From positions 47,978 to 111,977 of the forward strand of contig NW_025934652.1 of NCBI RefSeq assembly GCF_000764305.2: 64,000 bases of DNA, written 5' to 3'. Both the position numbers and the translations under genes were made by a program. Source of the stretch: Hyalella azteca. Taxonomy: Eukaryota > Arthropoda > Malacostraca > Amphipoda > Hyalellidae. The notes under the pieces were generated by a model that saw only the letters and a program-made list of their open reading frames with translations, did not search any database and was not told where the DNA came from. Positions within the stretch are counted from its first letter, which is position 1; every line of letters starts with the position of its first letter. Shown piece by piece: positions 11,176-24,600 of this stretch.

Positions 11176-12503
11176 CGGCAGGCGATATTTCCACGGCCGA
11201 GCGTTCAGACGACAAGTGCGTCCATAATTTCCAAGAGAAAAATGAACGCTTTTCATTTCCCTGGTGATAGTAAAGCGCCGCTTATTTCAATCCTGAACGT
11301 GTGTCGCCTCACTTGTTATTTAAGTTACAAGTTCGAGAGATCTTGAAAAGTAGTCTTTTTTATTTGTATGGAGAAAAAACATCCCTGTTCATTTTCCTAA
11401 TAACCAAAGGCACCTGCTATTTTTTGTGCGAAATAATATTCAATTTTATCTGAAAAAATTGAGACCTGGAATCGGGCTTTGAATTTTTGCAATGTTCGTC
11501 ACTTTACACTAGAAAATTATTAAAAATTTTTGTCATGATTTTATGATTAGAACTTCATACCAAACTGAATATTTTGATGTTTCCAAAAAATAAATTAGAA
11601 AGAGAGAATCTACATTGCTTCTTCGTCATTCGTGCGCAAGAAGCCGTACAATCTTATTAGTTTGGGTGCATGGTTCTGTTTTTTATGTATCTCATGTTGA
11701 GCCAGTCATGTATAGTTTTTAACTATAAATCGCGCTAAAATTTCTAGACATAAACCCTTGTCTTGCACTTGGCGGTTTTCAACGCCTCCGACGCCCTGTC
11801 AATGTCAACTGAATCAGTTTCGCAGCCTTTACCATCAACTAATTATAAGTCAACTACAGCAGATACTGCACTTACCACCTTTCTCGTCACTGGAAAAAAT
11901 ATAATATTACTAACCAGTGATAGCTACTAGTTGACACACTAGTAATTTCAATGCTAAATGCTGGCGAAATACATGAATCGCACATCGTCAATTAGGTCAT
12001 AGTTCACGCTGAAAACTAAATCATATTTCAAATCCAGGTAAGAGGCTGTACAATTTCGGTTGTTGTCGATAGCAAATCAATTCCATCTACAACATTATGA
12101 ACTTGATATAAATAGTATCAGTATAGATATAGTATAGTATAGAAATAAAATTCAGGTATCACAACCTACTAGCTCACACAACAACATTAATCCTGTGGCA
12201 TATATGACACTATTGCATTTACGCGGGCCAGACCCCGATAGAGGAGGCAGACCGTTACGCTTTGCGCCAGCCACACCGTGCTGGGCTAGCGAGCGCGGCT
12301 TTCTGGCTACGGGCAGTGAAAATGAAATGAAATCATTAATGAAATGAAATTTAATGAACTCCTAATGAAAACCATCCGAGGTTGATACAGGTGGGAAATA
12401 TTATTGTCAGTCTTGCACTGAATTCTTCTCGGACACCAAAAATTTATGCATCGAAAGACATTAAAGCATCAAATTCGCCATAATTTAATTGAAACTGTTT
12501 AGC
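11176..12503. other. Intergenic, nothing recognised
   Basis: AT-rich with one GC-rich patch at about 12220-12320 (GCGGGCCAGACCCCGATAGA...). No reading frame or repeat could be supported. Confidence 0.35.
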
Positions 12504-12560
12504 AGACCGGTTCCATCATCAGTTCATTCTTGAATTAGTGAACTGATGATGAAGCGGTCT
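12504..12560. repeat. Short hairpin
   Basis: AGACCGGTTCCATCATCAG at the left is complementary, with few mismatches, to CTGATGATGAAGCGGTCT at the right, with a loop of about 12 bases. Function unknown; it could be the end of a degraded element. Confidence 0.6.
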
Positions 12561-12620
12561 CCGATTTGATGACATTCTGATTTATTTACTCGTTTCTTTT
12601 CTTTTTTTTTTTTGCTTTTT

Positions 12621-12790
12621 TAACGCATTTTCTCATTAATGGAAAAAAGGCGCTATTGTGCTCGCCATGTCCGTCCGTCCGTCTGTCTATCCGTCTGCCT
12701 GTCTGTCCGTCCGTGACTTCACGTTTTCGTCGACGAGAAAATGCGTTCTCTTTGTCACTCACTGCAGTGAGTCCTGAGTAATATTTTTTA
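12621..12790 (+). mobile_element. (GTCC)n-core interspersed repeat, copy A
   Basis: The structure is AACGCATTTTCTCATTAATGG, then GGCGCTATTGTGCTCGCCAT, a GTCC/GTCT tract, GTGACTTCACG, GACGAGAAAATGCGTTCTC, then a palindromic tail around CACTGCAGTG. GCATTTTCTC and GAGAAAATGC form an internal inverted repeat. Other copies are at 33258-33420, 33988-34116, 46573-46650 (core lost) and 49443-49535. No coding capacity; a non-autonomous family of unknown class. Confidence 0.75.
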
Positions 12791-13949
12791 AATTCCTGGT
12801 TAATATAGCATCTAAGCATAGGTAAATTCATTATTATTTGGCTTAGAAATGCCGTGATTTCAGCCATATCGTTGCTGGTGATCAGATTCGTCACATTCAC
12901 CTAACACATTCACCTGATCAGATCGACTAATCATCAAATTCTTTAATATTTCCAGAAAGAGAGACCAATGCCTATACCGAGTACAAATTTTCATTTAATT
13001 CTATGGTAACTAAGTTAACAGTAATTATCCTGCTTTAATGATATTAGAAATTTGGTAGAAAGTAATATTAGTTTGAATTTGTCAGTTACGAAATCGCACA
13101 CGGTAATTTGTAAACTGGAATTGCAAAATCAGCAATAAAGTTGCATTACAAAATCTATAAAGAATATTATATAATTTAGAAGGAAAAGTACTGTCACATA
13201 CGCATTGAATTTTTCCATTATATTCATGTATATAAAAAATCTCCGACGATTTAAATACGATCTAAATAGTCATCGTAACAGTTCACCCAAGAAGATAACA
13301 GAAAGTAAAGAAAAAAATTAGTCTTTTGTGGGGTATTTTGGAGCTCATCGCACCTGATTTTTGTTTGATCGCAATGATGCGATATGAAACCCGTGGTATC
13401 GATGTAAAAAATGAAAGCTCAGAAAGTAAGGCATGGCCACAGGGTTTCGTAGGCTACGTTATTTTCGTAGCCCGTTAACTAAACAAATTTTATGACACTG
13501 ATTCATCATCGATACGAAATTCAGTAACTTGAATTGAGTATTGTGATTGTACTGAGAGAAATTTCAAAATTACATAAGTATACAGAACATGTCGTCAAAA
13601 TTATTCAAAATCCGAGAAAATTTTTACATTGGCAAATTTTGGTACTAAAACAAAGGGTTCATAAAGCTCGATATTTTTTTATTTCGACTAGTATCAAATG
13701 AGAATATAATTCTAGAATGAATATTTGTATTTATTCCTCATACCTGTCGACCAACATGGAATACAATAATTCACCTGGCATATAAATTGTAAAGGCAATG
13801 ATGAATTAATTCACATTTTATACATCCCTGCGCTAAAGTGCATTTATCACATTTGGAATGTCTCGTTTTACCCGAGAATTCCTCAGCTTTGCATGTTAGA
13901 CGTTTTAATGTATTATTGTTTCACTCCTTAGCAGTATACAAAAAATTAG
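12791..13949. other. Intergenic, nothing recognised
   Basis: AT-rich sequence with no supported feature. Confidence 0.35.
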
Positions 13950-14185
13950 TTAACCTTCTACCGCCGTATGTAACTCCGGGAACAAAACTTTAAACTAAAA
14001 TTATACGTAAACAATTGAGTGTAGCAACCTGACGACGTTTGTACGCAACAGAGAACATTTTACGGTTGTACGTGGCGGCAACCATCAGTGCAAGTCATTT
14101 TGCGCTCACTAGAACGTATCCTTTTTGGGAAGTAGGCCTGTGACAATATTGCTCCGGTTACTCATGACAAGCGGTAGAAGGTTAA
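13950..14185. mobile_element. TTAA-flanked MITE with CCTTCTACCGC termini
   Basis: TTAA at 13950-13953 is followed by CCTTCTACCGC, and the inverse GCGGTAGAAGG ends in TTAA at 14182-14185. A TTAA target duplication with short inverted ends is the signature of piggyBac-type transposition. At 236 bp with no frame it is non-autonomous. A relative with CCCTTCACCGCC ends is at 31721-31848. Confidence 0.7.
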
Positions 14186-15117
14186 AACGTGCTTTTTTCA
14201 ATACCAGATGCTGCCGAGGCTCACGTTTCTGTTGTCATGTTGGTCAGAACTAAGATTTGTACGATTATTTTGGTTCCGTTTCGTTTTGTTTGTCTTTATT
14301 GAAGGCCGGCGACTAAAGTGCTGTGGCGACATTACTGTCATTAATATTGACATTTGCCACAGCGGCAGAACGCTGCACACCATGACATGCAGGACATAAA
14401 TTTATGAAATTCACAACCCAAGTAACGCGTAAATATTGAGATTACAACACCACTGATTCAGTCGTCACTGACTGCATAAAAGTCGCCTCAAGGCTGTACA
14501 GCACTCGATCAGAGTGTGATCGACAATCCTGACAAATTTTCCTGACAATCCTGATTGACAATCCTGATTGACAATCTTGATTTACAATCCTGATATATCT
14601 TTGTCAAAATAACGATACACTTTGGTCCATGTGTAGATCATCCTGACTCAGTTTGGCTCGGAAAAAGGGCATATCTGCGATAGTTAAGCTCTTTGTTCGT
14701 TCTGCGGGTAAGGGAGTGGGTCACTATTTGGACAATGTGACTTATTAATTTTTCTGAGTGAACGCTGCAGCCCACATAAATTATTCTGGCCCGGGGTTTA
14801 ACGCCCCTAGCGCCTGCACTGCAATATTCTGGCCCGGGGTTTCCGGGATCCAAGATACACGCCTGAACCCCAGCGGCCTGAGCCATGAACCTGCTGGATA
14901 TAACTTAGATTTTCGGACATGGTTCTGATTTATGCGTGCGTGTATGAGCATATAATGTGAAAATAATTGTGAAAAGAAGGATCTCGATAAGAATATATAC
15001 CTGTATAAGATAAGATAAGTTCGTTTCATTCTATTTGTCATAAAATCAATCAAATATTCACAATTAATCCAGGGATATGTGTAATTGGACTGAATGAGAT
15101 TGAAGATCTAAGGGAGG
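14186..15117. other. Intergenic with small repeats
   Basis: At 14520-14600 a 13-15 bp unit (CCTGATTGACAAT) repeats about five times. At 14782-14845 the words ATTCTGGCCCGGGGTTT occur twice. No gene supported; open frames at 14208-14399 and 14638-15053 have no family features. Confidence 0.4.
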
Positions 15118-15530
15118 CACTGAGGATGAGTAACAGTTCACTGCATTCTATTTGTCGTGCAATGAATCACAAATACCCAATTAATTTGTTTATTTTTCAA
15201 GGCGTCTGTGTGATACATATGAATAATAATGTATATTTGTAAAACTCACTTCGCAGGAGCATGAGTAACAGTAATACAATAAATAATAAATACATAACAA
15301 TAAATCATAGTCAAACTACAAATCCCAAATTAAAAATGAATTTGTTTGTTTTTCCAGGAACGTTTAGTAACAAGCAGGAGAATTGTCAAACAATAAATCA
15401 CAAATTCACAATGAATTTGTTTATTTCACAGGAGCGTTTAGCGGCAAGCAGGAGAATTGTCATACAATAAATCACAAATTCACAATGAATTTGTTTATTT
15501 TCCAGGGGCGTTTAGCGGGAAGCACGAGAA
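15118..15530 (+). repeat. Tandem duplication of an alpha exon's 5' edge (decoy acceptors)
   Basis: Units each contain a pyrimidine tract, AG, and the first bases of the following exon. Putative acceptor AGs end at 15357, 15431 and the real one at 15505, a 74-bp period. More degenerate copies lie around 15120, 15200 and 15256. The exon start GGGCGTTTAGCGGGAAGCA is mirrored by GAGCGTTTAGCGGCAAGCA and GAACGTTTAGTAACAAGCA in the upstream copies, and each is followed by AATTGTCA(T/A)ACAATAAATC of intron type. Confidence 0.85.
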
Positions 15531-15645
15531 GCGCCTGCTGGACGATTTGCTCAGGAACTACAACAACCTCGAGCGGCCGACCAGAAATGAAACAGAAACA
15601 GTCGTCGTGAAACTCGGCCTCACGCTTCAGCAGATCATAGATGTG
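15506..15645 (+). CDS. nAChRalpha6: nAChR alpha exon: mature N-terminus
   Basis: 140 nt, two bases of a split codon then 46 codons, phase 1 in and phase 0 out. It reads [15 protein letters not shown] and ends [11 protein letters not shown], the standard start of the mature subunit (alpha helix 1 and strand beta1). RNETE gives an N-glycosylation sequon. The acceptor CAG ends at 15505 and the donor GTGAGC starts at 15646. The acceptor is the last of a tandem array of similar sites. Confidence 0.93.
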
Positions 15646-18600
15646 GTGAGCGTGGGCTGAGGAAGTCTTTTCTTATTCTTTCAAGTAACACTTATAATCG
15701 TTATCAGGATTATTTTGACAGGAAGATAAAAAAGGCTTAAATCGTTTTAATCAAGAATTCTACAAAATTATTTCCTAAAGCGGTCCCTATATCTTTTCTT
15801 AGATAAACTTAGGAAGCCAAAAAAATACCATAAACACTACACGGAAATGTTAAATCGTTTAATTTTCTCTGGAATTTGATACAACTTTTACTCAAAATGA
15901 CATTAGTTTCGGTATATGACAACGGTTGCCAGAACTCCTGCTCCATCAGTCGAATTTTGCACCCAAGTTCTTCAGTAAGCTACTTCTTGGCCTCATGAAC
16001 ATGGCACAAGTTTGTGGTCCTGGGCCTATACTTTCAAAAAAAGTTAAGAGATCGTAAGTTCATCAGCCAATCATTGACGGCCTTTCGAGCAAAATCCACC
16101 AATCATAGACAAGAAAATAGAGCGTAAGTACTTACGTTCACTTAGCCAGTTTTGAAAGTATGGCCCCTGATGTACGAATATTAGAACAACTTCAAACCCT
16201 TCTCTAAAGTTTAGTTTCATGCTCGTTGCTTGTCTCGCTACTTGTGTTAATGAACTCTTCATAATGATTTGGAATTAATTTCACAGGAGCCGTGCCGATT
16301 GATATCATTTGCTTACCTAACGTGCGTCAAAGTTGCCAAAGAAGTTAAAAAGAATTTTGGATTGCGAGTCTTGATTTACAAACGCTATAATGATTTATAT
16401 AAATTATGCATATTTACATATTCTGCGACCCAGGTCGAAGACATCTTGCACATTTTTGATTCAGAAATTTGGTTTTGTCAGTTAACTGCATTATTCAACT
16501 TGCCCTTGTAGGGATGTCACGATGTAAACAAATATAAACATATACAGTTTTTTCACTAATCTTTGTCTCCATTTTGCTTTACCGTAACTGATAATGAATA
16601 TTTATGTATTTTACCTGTCTGCGATGTTTAGCGTCAAGAAATGAGATCAATAATTAATTGGGAATCAGAATTTCCTTTCTAGAAATGGAGCATATATTTC
16701 ATCTTTGAACTCAACAGGATTGTTTTATAAAGGGAATTTAGTTTCATGTCTGCATCAGTATAATATCAATTGACATATGATAGTGTAAATAACAAAATTA
16801 TCACCTACGTAATTTATGTTTAAAATTGAAAACTATGTCGCAAATAGTGTGTACACGTGTGATACATTACTGATATATTTTTTTGTCCAATAATTCTGAT
16901 TCGTTTCAAAATAATAAATAATAAGCGCACTTGTGATCTATTTATTAAAACATTTAGGTGTTAGAGAACTCTCAGTAATCCTGAAATCTAATGCACACTT
17001 CTGACTTAATTACTGACATATTCATGCGCCCGATAATTATTATTGATAATAAAATAGTATATACATGTATGCTTTACTTTCAAATACATTTATGTCTCCA
17101 AAAATTCTGATTCATTTTGCAGGATGAGAAGAACCAGATTCTCACAACGAACGTCTGGCTCAATCTGGTGAGAATTATCCTACGAATATTTTGGCTATTT
17201 GGTTGATTCATTGAAAAATTTGGCTATTTTTTATTCATTCATTTCAGTAATTTTTGGCTATTTGATTGATTCATTGTAAAATTTGGCTATTATTGATTCA
17301 TTCATTTCAGTAATTTTTGGCTATTTGATTGATTCATTGTAAAATTTCGCATCATTTATTTCCCACGAATTAAACTCAACTTCATCCTCGACATTAACAT
17401 GCCCAATCTTTTATTTCCATTCGAATTTCAGACTAATTTATAACTAGGGTAAATTGGTACTAAAATTAGTTAACATGGTTTGCCATATTTCGTGATTTAA
17501 TTCTTGTGTCTTAAATATGAGTTTTGACGTTGTGGATGCTAATCAAAATAATTTAATTAGATGTTATTAAAATAATCATTCATTCGTGGCTAGCTACTTT
17601 CCAAATATTCAAAAGCTTTTTTTCGTAATATCCTCATATATTTAAAAGTTCTTTTGTATTCGTACGAACTTCAAATATTTTATAAGTCCGATGACATCTC
17701 TTCACATTTTTTCCTGCTAGTCTTCCCTCTCGTAATGCTATTACCCACTGAATTTTCAGCAGGAGCCTCTCCCTTAACTTCGTCTCAACTCCTCAAACTT
17801 GGGCTAATTACGTGCTAGCAATTCATACGTATCTACTTAACGTTTCTTCTCAAGGGCTGCTTCTTTGCCACCTGTTTACGCGAGTAAAACATTTCCCCTC
17901 CCTCTGGTGTCGTCTGCTCGAGACGGTTTTATTGCCGAAAACTTCATCCGTTCCGTTTCCTCGATTTGCCGAATATCAATGCAAGAAAGGTAGTTTTTAT
18001 GCCACCCGCTCCTAGAACTGGTGACGTTGTGTAAGTTACATTATAGTATAGCAGAATACAACTCTATGGTATGTTAAATAGTGAAAGCAAACTATAAAGA
18101 ATTTTGTTGCTTTTTTTCTATTTATAATTATACACGTAAATGAGATATAACAATTGTTGAATCCCTAGGATATCGTTGTTGGTATGCATTCTTTGTGGTC
18201 AGGAATTTCGACTGATTCGAAAAAATAGTGAGTACTGAATTATTTTTAAACAAGCATATTCGCAGTAACATATCCTAAAATTTACATATTATGAGCTTAT
18301 TCAACATTGGTTTTATTTTAAATTTGGCAAACACATCTTCAGGGTTATATATGCTGTTGCATTGCATGCTGAAGTTCTGAATCCTCTTGCACGGTATCCT
18401 AATGATCTATAACCGTAGGCCCAGTATCTTGACCGTCCGTATCCTGATACGCATTATTTTGATCCTAACATTCTTTGAATCATTATCCACATCCGAAATA
18501 TCCTTGACTCCAAGTCTCACGATCCTCAGTATTCTAGGACGCAGTATCGTGAACATCAGTGTTCCGCAGGAGTGGACGGACCACAACCTCCAGTGGAACG

Positions 18601-21600
18601 AATCCGATTACGGCGGAGTGTCCGACCTGCGGATTCACCCGAAATACGTGTGGACGCCGGACATTTTAATGTACAACAGGTGGGGGCTGCGTCCAGTTTT
18701 TAGGGGGCACTACTTCTTGTGCCGCGGCAGTGACCAACATGGGCGTGAAAGTGCTGCTTCTCAAGCATACATTGCGAATAATAATATAGAATAGAATAGA
18801 ATAGATGTGTCGGCGTTGAAGAAATAGGCCCATGGCCTGTTGCTGATTATTGAACTTTTCGTGACTTGATTCACAAGGGATCCGGCCTTTGGAACCCGAT
18901 CTTTCCATAGCTGACGATTTTTTTCCATAGCTGACGATTTATAGAATTCCATAGCTGCCGATAATATAGAATTTATTGAGAATATTATATTCTGGTGCTC
19001 TTGAATTTGTTAAATCCAGTGACCATAATACCGATATTGTTTCATGTAGTTATTGGGTTGGTTGATGTTAGTCATGTGATGCCGACATTGAAGACTTGCA
19101 AGCTCTGGAAATTGCCTCAGGTTGTTTCTGAATCTTTGATCCTTACTAAATGATCAATTTAAAGCTTCAAAGAGGCCAAGGCTGTAAGGACAATTCATGT
19201 TGAGTCTTATTAATTTAATTTTCACCACTTATTTGCATGAAGAGCTCAGTAACTCTGGCGGTATGTATTAACAAATACGATTGGAATAATTCAGTTTAGA
19301 GACTTACGATCTTTGTTTAGGATGAAAAAGTATGTAAGTAGTAATTCAGACATTCTATTTGGAAACTTTCTATCATAGCTAGAAGTTTGAAAACGATGCC
19401 TATTTTTTCGTCTCTCATGATTGCACAATACTTCATTAATTGCACTGTAAACTTTCCTTGTCTTCAGTCGACGGCATCTTAAGAAAGTTCGACCGAAAAT
19501 GCTGTCGTGGATCTGAATAGCAGCAGTCGAAACCTTATTATTATTTGATAAATTCGACGGGAAATCTTTGGTAATTATTTTCCAGCACAATTTCTGAAAA
19601 AAATTAATTTTGGACCAAATTACTCCAAATTAATTAATAAATACTCAAAATTTCTTTCAATACTTTACGCAAGTTTTATAAAAAGAATACGGCAATGAAT
19701 AAAATTTTCAATTCTTTGTATTTGTGTGATTTTTCTTAGGACAAACTCGTATTTTTCCGATGATATTCTCATCAGAGTCAATCGTTCGTAAGATATTCAA
19801 TGAGGCTCACGTCTCACAGTCGGGAGCGGAAGTCTTGTCGAATGATAGTCTGGAGATCGACTCTGACTCGGTGTATAGAAACTCTATTGAGCTCTTAGAA
19901 TGAAATTTAGTTGCCGACGCAATTGAGCTCTTAGAATTAAACTTAAGTTAGTTATTCAACTGAAAGGCATGAATATTCTTTGGGGAGTTATTGTTCTCAG
20001 AACGATTAATTGGAAAAATTTGCAAATTTCATTTCTAGTGAGCTTATGTATTGCAAATATCGGTTCAGAAAACACAATTTAGGTGAAAAGTACATTGGTA
20101 TATGATGAATATGAGGACCTGAAATACAAGCACCGAAGAAGAATAGAGCAACCATCAATTGGTGGCCATGTGATTGTACGGTATTTGACGTAACTCTTTA
20201 TTTGTACTTCTGACATTTCTTTCTAATTAGAGCCGCCTTCCGAATCAACAAAATTAATATTGAAATTTGTGAATATTTTCGTTTGACCGCAAATTTTAGA
20301 ATAATACAACAGTGTGTTTACATGAGAAAATCCTTCCTATGATTGTTTGTTCGATTGAAAGTTTATGATGAGTGACACTGCAAAATTCAGAATATCATTG
20401 CAAAAAGTTCTTATGCGAGAACTTTTAAATTCAGCAGGATATGTGGGACTCTTTTTAACCATTTAACTACTTCTATTCATCCCATTTGATGGGATGAGAA
20501 ACTCAAATTGTTAAAACTATATTAAAATAATGAAATTTATTCGCTACTTAAAATAAAAATGTGCGCTTCTTTTTGTTTCTGATGGTGTAGCGCGGACGAG
20601 TTGTTCCTGAGCACGTATCCTACAAACGTGGTGGTGGAGGACAGCGGCAAGTGCACACACATCCCACCAGGGATCTTCATGTCCACGTGCAAGATAGACA
20701 TCACTTGGTACCCCTTCGACGACCAGTACTGTGACATGAAGTTCGGCTCCTGGACCTATGATGAGTCCAAGGTAAGACATCACTTGGTACCCCTTCGACG
20801 ACCAGTACTGTGACATGAAGTTCGGCTCCTGGACCTATGATGAGTCCAAGGTAAGTCATCACTTGGTACCCCTTCGACGACCAGTACTGTGACATGAAGT
20901 TCGGCTCCTGGACCTATGATGAGTCCAAGGTAAGTCATCACTTGGTATCCCTTCGACGACCAGTACTGTGACATAAAGTTCGGCTCCTGGACCTATGATG
21001 AGTCCAAGGTAAGTCATCACTTGGTATCTCTTCGACGACCAGTACTGTGACATGAAGTTCGGCTCCTGGACCTATGATGAGTACAAGGTAAATGCTGCAT
21101 TACGAAGCAGTTTATGTGTACGGGGAATTACACATCATTACATAGATAAATTTTTAAATTTTATGATACACCTCGAATGTCATTTTCCATAGCTGATGTC
21201 TGTTCGATTACCTATAACCCTGTTCAAGCCAAATAATTTGGTGATTTATGTAAATACTTCAAGCACTTGAGAACCTGTTATACATGATGAGCATTAAGTG
21301 ATGTTTCAGTCCTTCATTCTTGTACAGAAATTGTTTCAGAAAAGAAGCCAGAAAAATTGTGAGAGAAAGCGCTGAAATATGTAAATACATTGCTATTCCA
21401 ATACTTATTTTCTCGTTTGATTTTCAATTCAATCTTGACGTACTTCGCGTTGGATTTCATTCTTCATTTTTTTCCCTGTGGTTTGTGATTCCACATCAGA
21501 GGCTCTTACAAAAAGAACTTTGTTAGAATCCAAAAGTCAACCACTCAATAAGAACCCGAAACTAAGGCGACACTCCAAGTTTTGCTCAAAAGTTGTATAA

Positions 21601-24600
21601 GTGATGAACACACGACTGGTTTTTCTACCTAGGACTAGTTTTACAAATATTATTGGGCTATTATTATTACAATTATTATTGGGCTATAACAAATAAGGCT
21701 CTAAGGAGCCTTATTTGTTATATATAACAAATAATAAGGCTATAGAATATAATATATAAAAATAATAAGGCTTAGTTATATAACAAATAAGGCTCTAAGG
21801 AGCCTTATTTGTTTCTTCGCTATTTCTTCCAGTATTCAATTGATTAGTCGAACGATCATTGACCTGGTGTTAGGGGCTATTGACGGCGTTATTGTATCTA
21901 TTAATTGATTTTTTCTGACAAATTAAACATGAAGCAATTAATAATCTCAAATTGCAAGTAGAACAAGTGCAGTCTCGCTTCAGTTATTACGCTGTTGGCA
22001 CTATAACTTAAAATTCGTACAAAATTCTGTACGTATCACAAAAGTTAATTGAGACTCATCCTGTCTCTGACATTTCGAGTTTGATTTTTTTTTGTCAGTA
22101 CAATCACATATTTTTTTTACTGAACCCGTCATCAAACTTCATTGAATTTTTAGACCTCCATATTTATTCAGGATTTTGTTTTGTTCCACTCCGGAGAACT
22201 TTAACTTTATCTGTACTCTTCATCATATCACTCTTCACTTTCTCTCAAATTTTGATAAATAAATAAAATAAAATAAAATAATTTCTCAATTGATTTTTTC
22301 TTTTCAATAAAAGACAATTGTGTTTCTCCAGCTAATTTTTTCCATTATTATTTTATCCGTGAATTTTATCCTGTTATCTGGGAGTAAACATTTTATATTT
22401 GCGTTACACACGCAGCCCCTGCATAACTTCGTTATGCTGGCGTCGACAAGAAGCTCGAGATAATAGAATGATTAATGTTTTATTGTGTTAGTGTTTTATT
22501 ATTTCAAAGTTTTGTTGTGTTAATTTCTTATTGTGAATATTTATTTAATTCATGTTTTATTGACAAACAGATCGACTTGCAGCTGCAGAGCGAGGATGGC
22601 GGCGACACAAGCGGCTATATCCCAAATGGCGAGTGGGACTTGAAAGGCAAGATTATCTTTCTTGAATTCATTAATTTGATTTTAGCTTTTTTATTCGAAT
22701 CATTTAGCAACATGTTCAGTTTTAATAACAATGATCTCTCCCGGTTTTCTTAAAATGACCATTGCCTTTCTTTGTAAATAATTTAGGAAAATTTTGAATA
22801 TTTTTGAGAAAAATCTCTCCCAGCTTGATTAATAGGATCATTATATTTTCATTCGAAACAATTGAAAATCTTTTCAATCCTTATGACAAGATTATCTACC
22901 TGCTTATTTGATAAGATCATTTTTTTTAATTTTTTATTTTTTACTGCTACTTTTCTTCGTTATTCAAATAGTTGAGATAAAGCGCCGGTTTCAATTCCCT
23001 GCGCATTGGATGATCTTTTGAATAATATCATTATTTTAATGACGGGTAAATTTTTTTAAATTAAATGGCTACGTATTTTTCAAGATCTGTTATTGACAGT
23101 GATAAGTGTTTCAATGAAGTTTTCATGTTATTTGCAGTATATAACTTATAAAAATTGATTATCATATTTGTCGCCTCTTCTAGAAGCGAGCTAAATAATT
23201 TTATATATATAATAATTTTTAAATAAAATAATAAATTATTTTTTTAATTTCAAATAACTAAAAATTGTCCTCACACAACTACTGTGCAATATTTTTGCTT
23301 CACTCTGAATTTGCCTTTGACCTCACCCGATGTGAAGGTCAAACAAAATCCTTTATATCAGATTCTTAATTTACTCTACCAATTAAAGAAACCTCAAATA
23401 AAATGTATCGTGCTAGTCTTAGAAGAAAAACATATCAGGATATTTATTTTAAATCATATTTATATGAATGTTATGAAACGAGTCATTATCAATTACCATA
23501 GTACGCACAACAAAGCTATCACATGCAACCATGTTTATTGACAATTTAATTGTAAATATCAAAATATTCGTCAAGCTGGGGACAAGCTCCTCATAATATC
23601 AGGGCATCAAGGGGAAATTTCTGGGGGAATTTCTAACACAGTCTGCCCTAAAAGTTCCTCGGTCAACATTTGATGAGCCGGAAAAGCGCCTAATTGCCGA
23701 CGAAATTCGTCCAAAATCGGCGTAACTTCTGCCAAAAATCTATAATTCGCCTCATTAGAGTAAAGTTGTGGTCCCTGTTTGGTGCGACCTTAGGAGACCG
23801 CTACTTTCATGCAAATCAAGATGCACGAATCTAGTCCTTTTTTCTTCCTAATTTTTTGTTGACCGAACGTCCCTAATTCATCATAAAATATTATTCGGTG
23901 TTATTTTTATTAGTGGCGTCTTCCACAGAGCTTTATTTTTCAAATTTCTGAAAGAACAAGTGTTTATTAAGCCGCTATACCTTTCCCATTTGAGATCCTT
24001 TAATTAAAAATCTTAATTCGAAGTAGACTTGTCAGTCTGTGTTCCATCTGCAGAGGCGTGGCAGTTTAATGGGATGCGCCATCTCGATAGCTTGCAATGA
24101 CGATGTCATATTTGCTGTGTTGCTATGTATTGTGTAATATATCTAATTTATCAGAACGTTAATATTTATGATTTCTTATTTATTGGCAACTTTATACAAC
24201 AAAATAAATGAACAGTTTTTGATGTATGTATATCTCTCGCCTTATTGGCATATTTCGGCAGAAATTAGTTTACATTATAATTTGGCAAATTTTTCGTCAT
24301 ATCGACTTTGATTCGCTCTTCATGTTTTCATTTTTAGGAAACATTGAATATTTTATGCGTCATTAGATGAGGGATTTTGGTACTTTTCCTATTTTTCCAG
24401 ATTAACTGACTGATATTTTATGTGATAATTATTTTTCAAATCTCGAGTTCCGATTTTCGGGTGGGTCGAACGACAAACTTCAACCATGATTCCTGACTAA
24501 ATTTTCCCTAACTCAATCTCGGAATTTTTCTAGATGTTTTATTCTTGATCAAATGTTTTAGCAACAATACAAATTCTAGTGTAGAGTTAATTTCAGGCGT

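Noticed and set aside
12504..12560. Hammerhead ribozyme (CTGATGATG next to a hairpin)
   Set aside because: The GAAA part of the core is not in the right place after the stem on either strand.
18387..18794. A single 135-codon protein on the + strand
   Set aside because: The frame is intron, a short degenerate repeat, and the loop A exon read through its splice sites.
19291..19590. - strand 99-codon frame in an alpha intron
   Set aside because: Protein-like in places but with no recognisable motif or flanking element structure; not enough to call a gene.
20537..21053. Several - strand frames beginning [11 protein letters not shown]
   Set aside because: Antisense shadows of the 79-bp exon-edge repeat.
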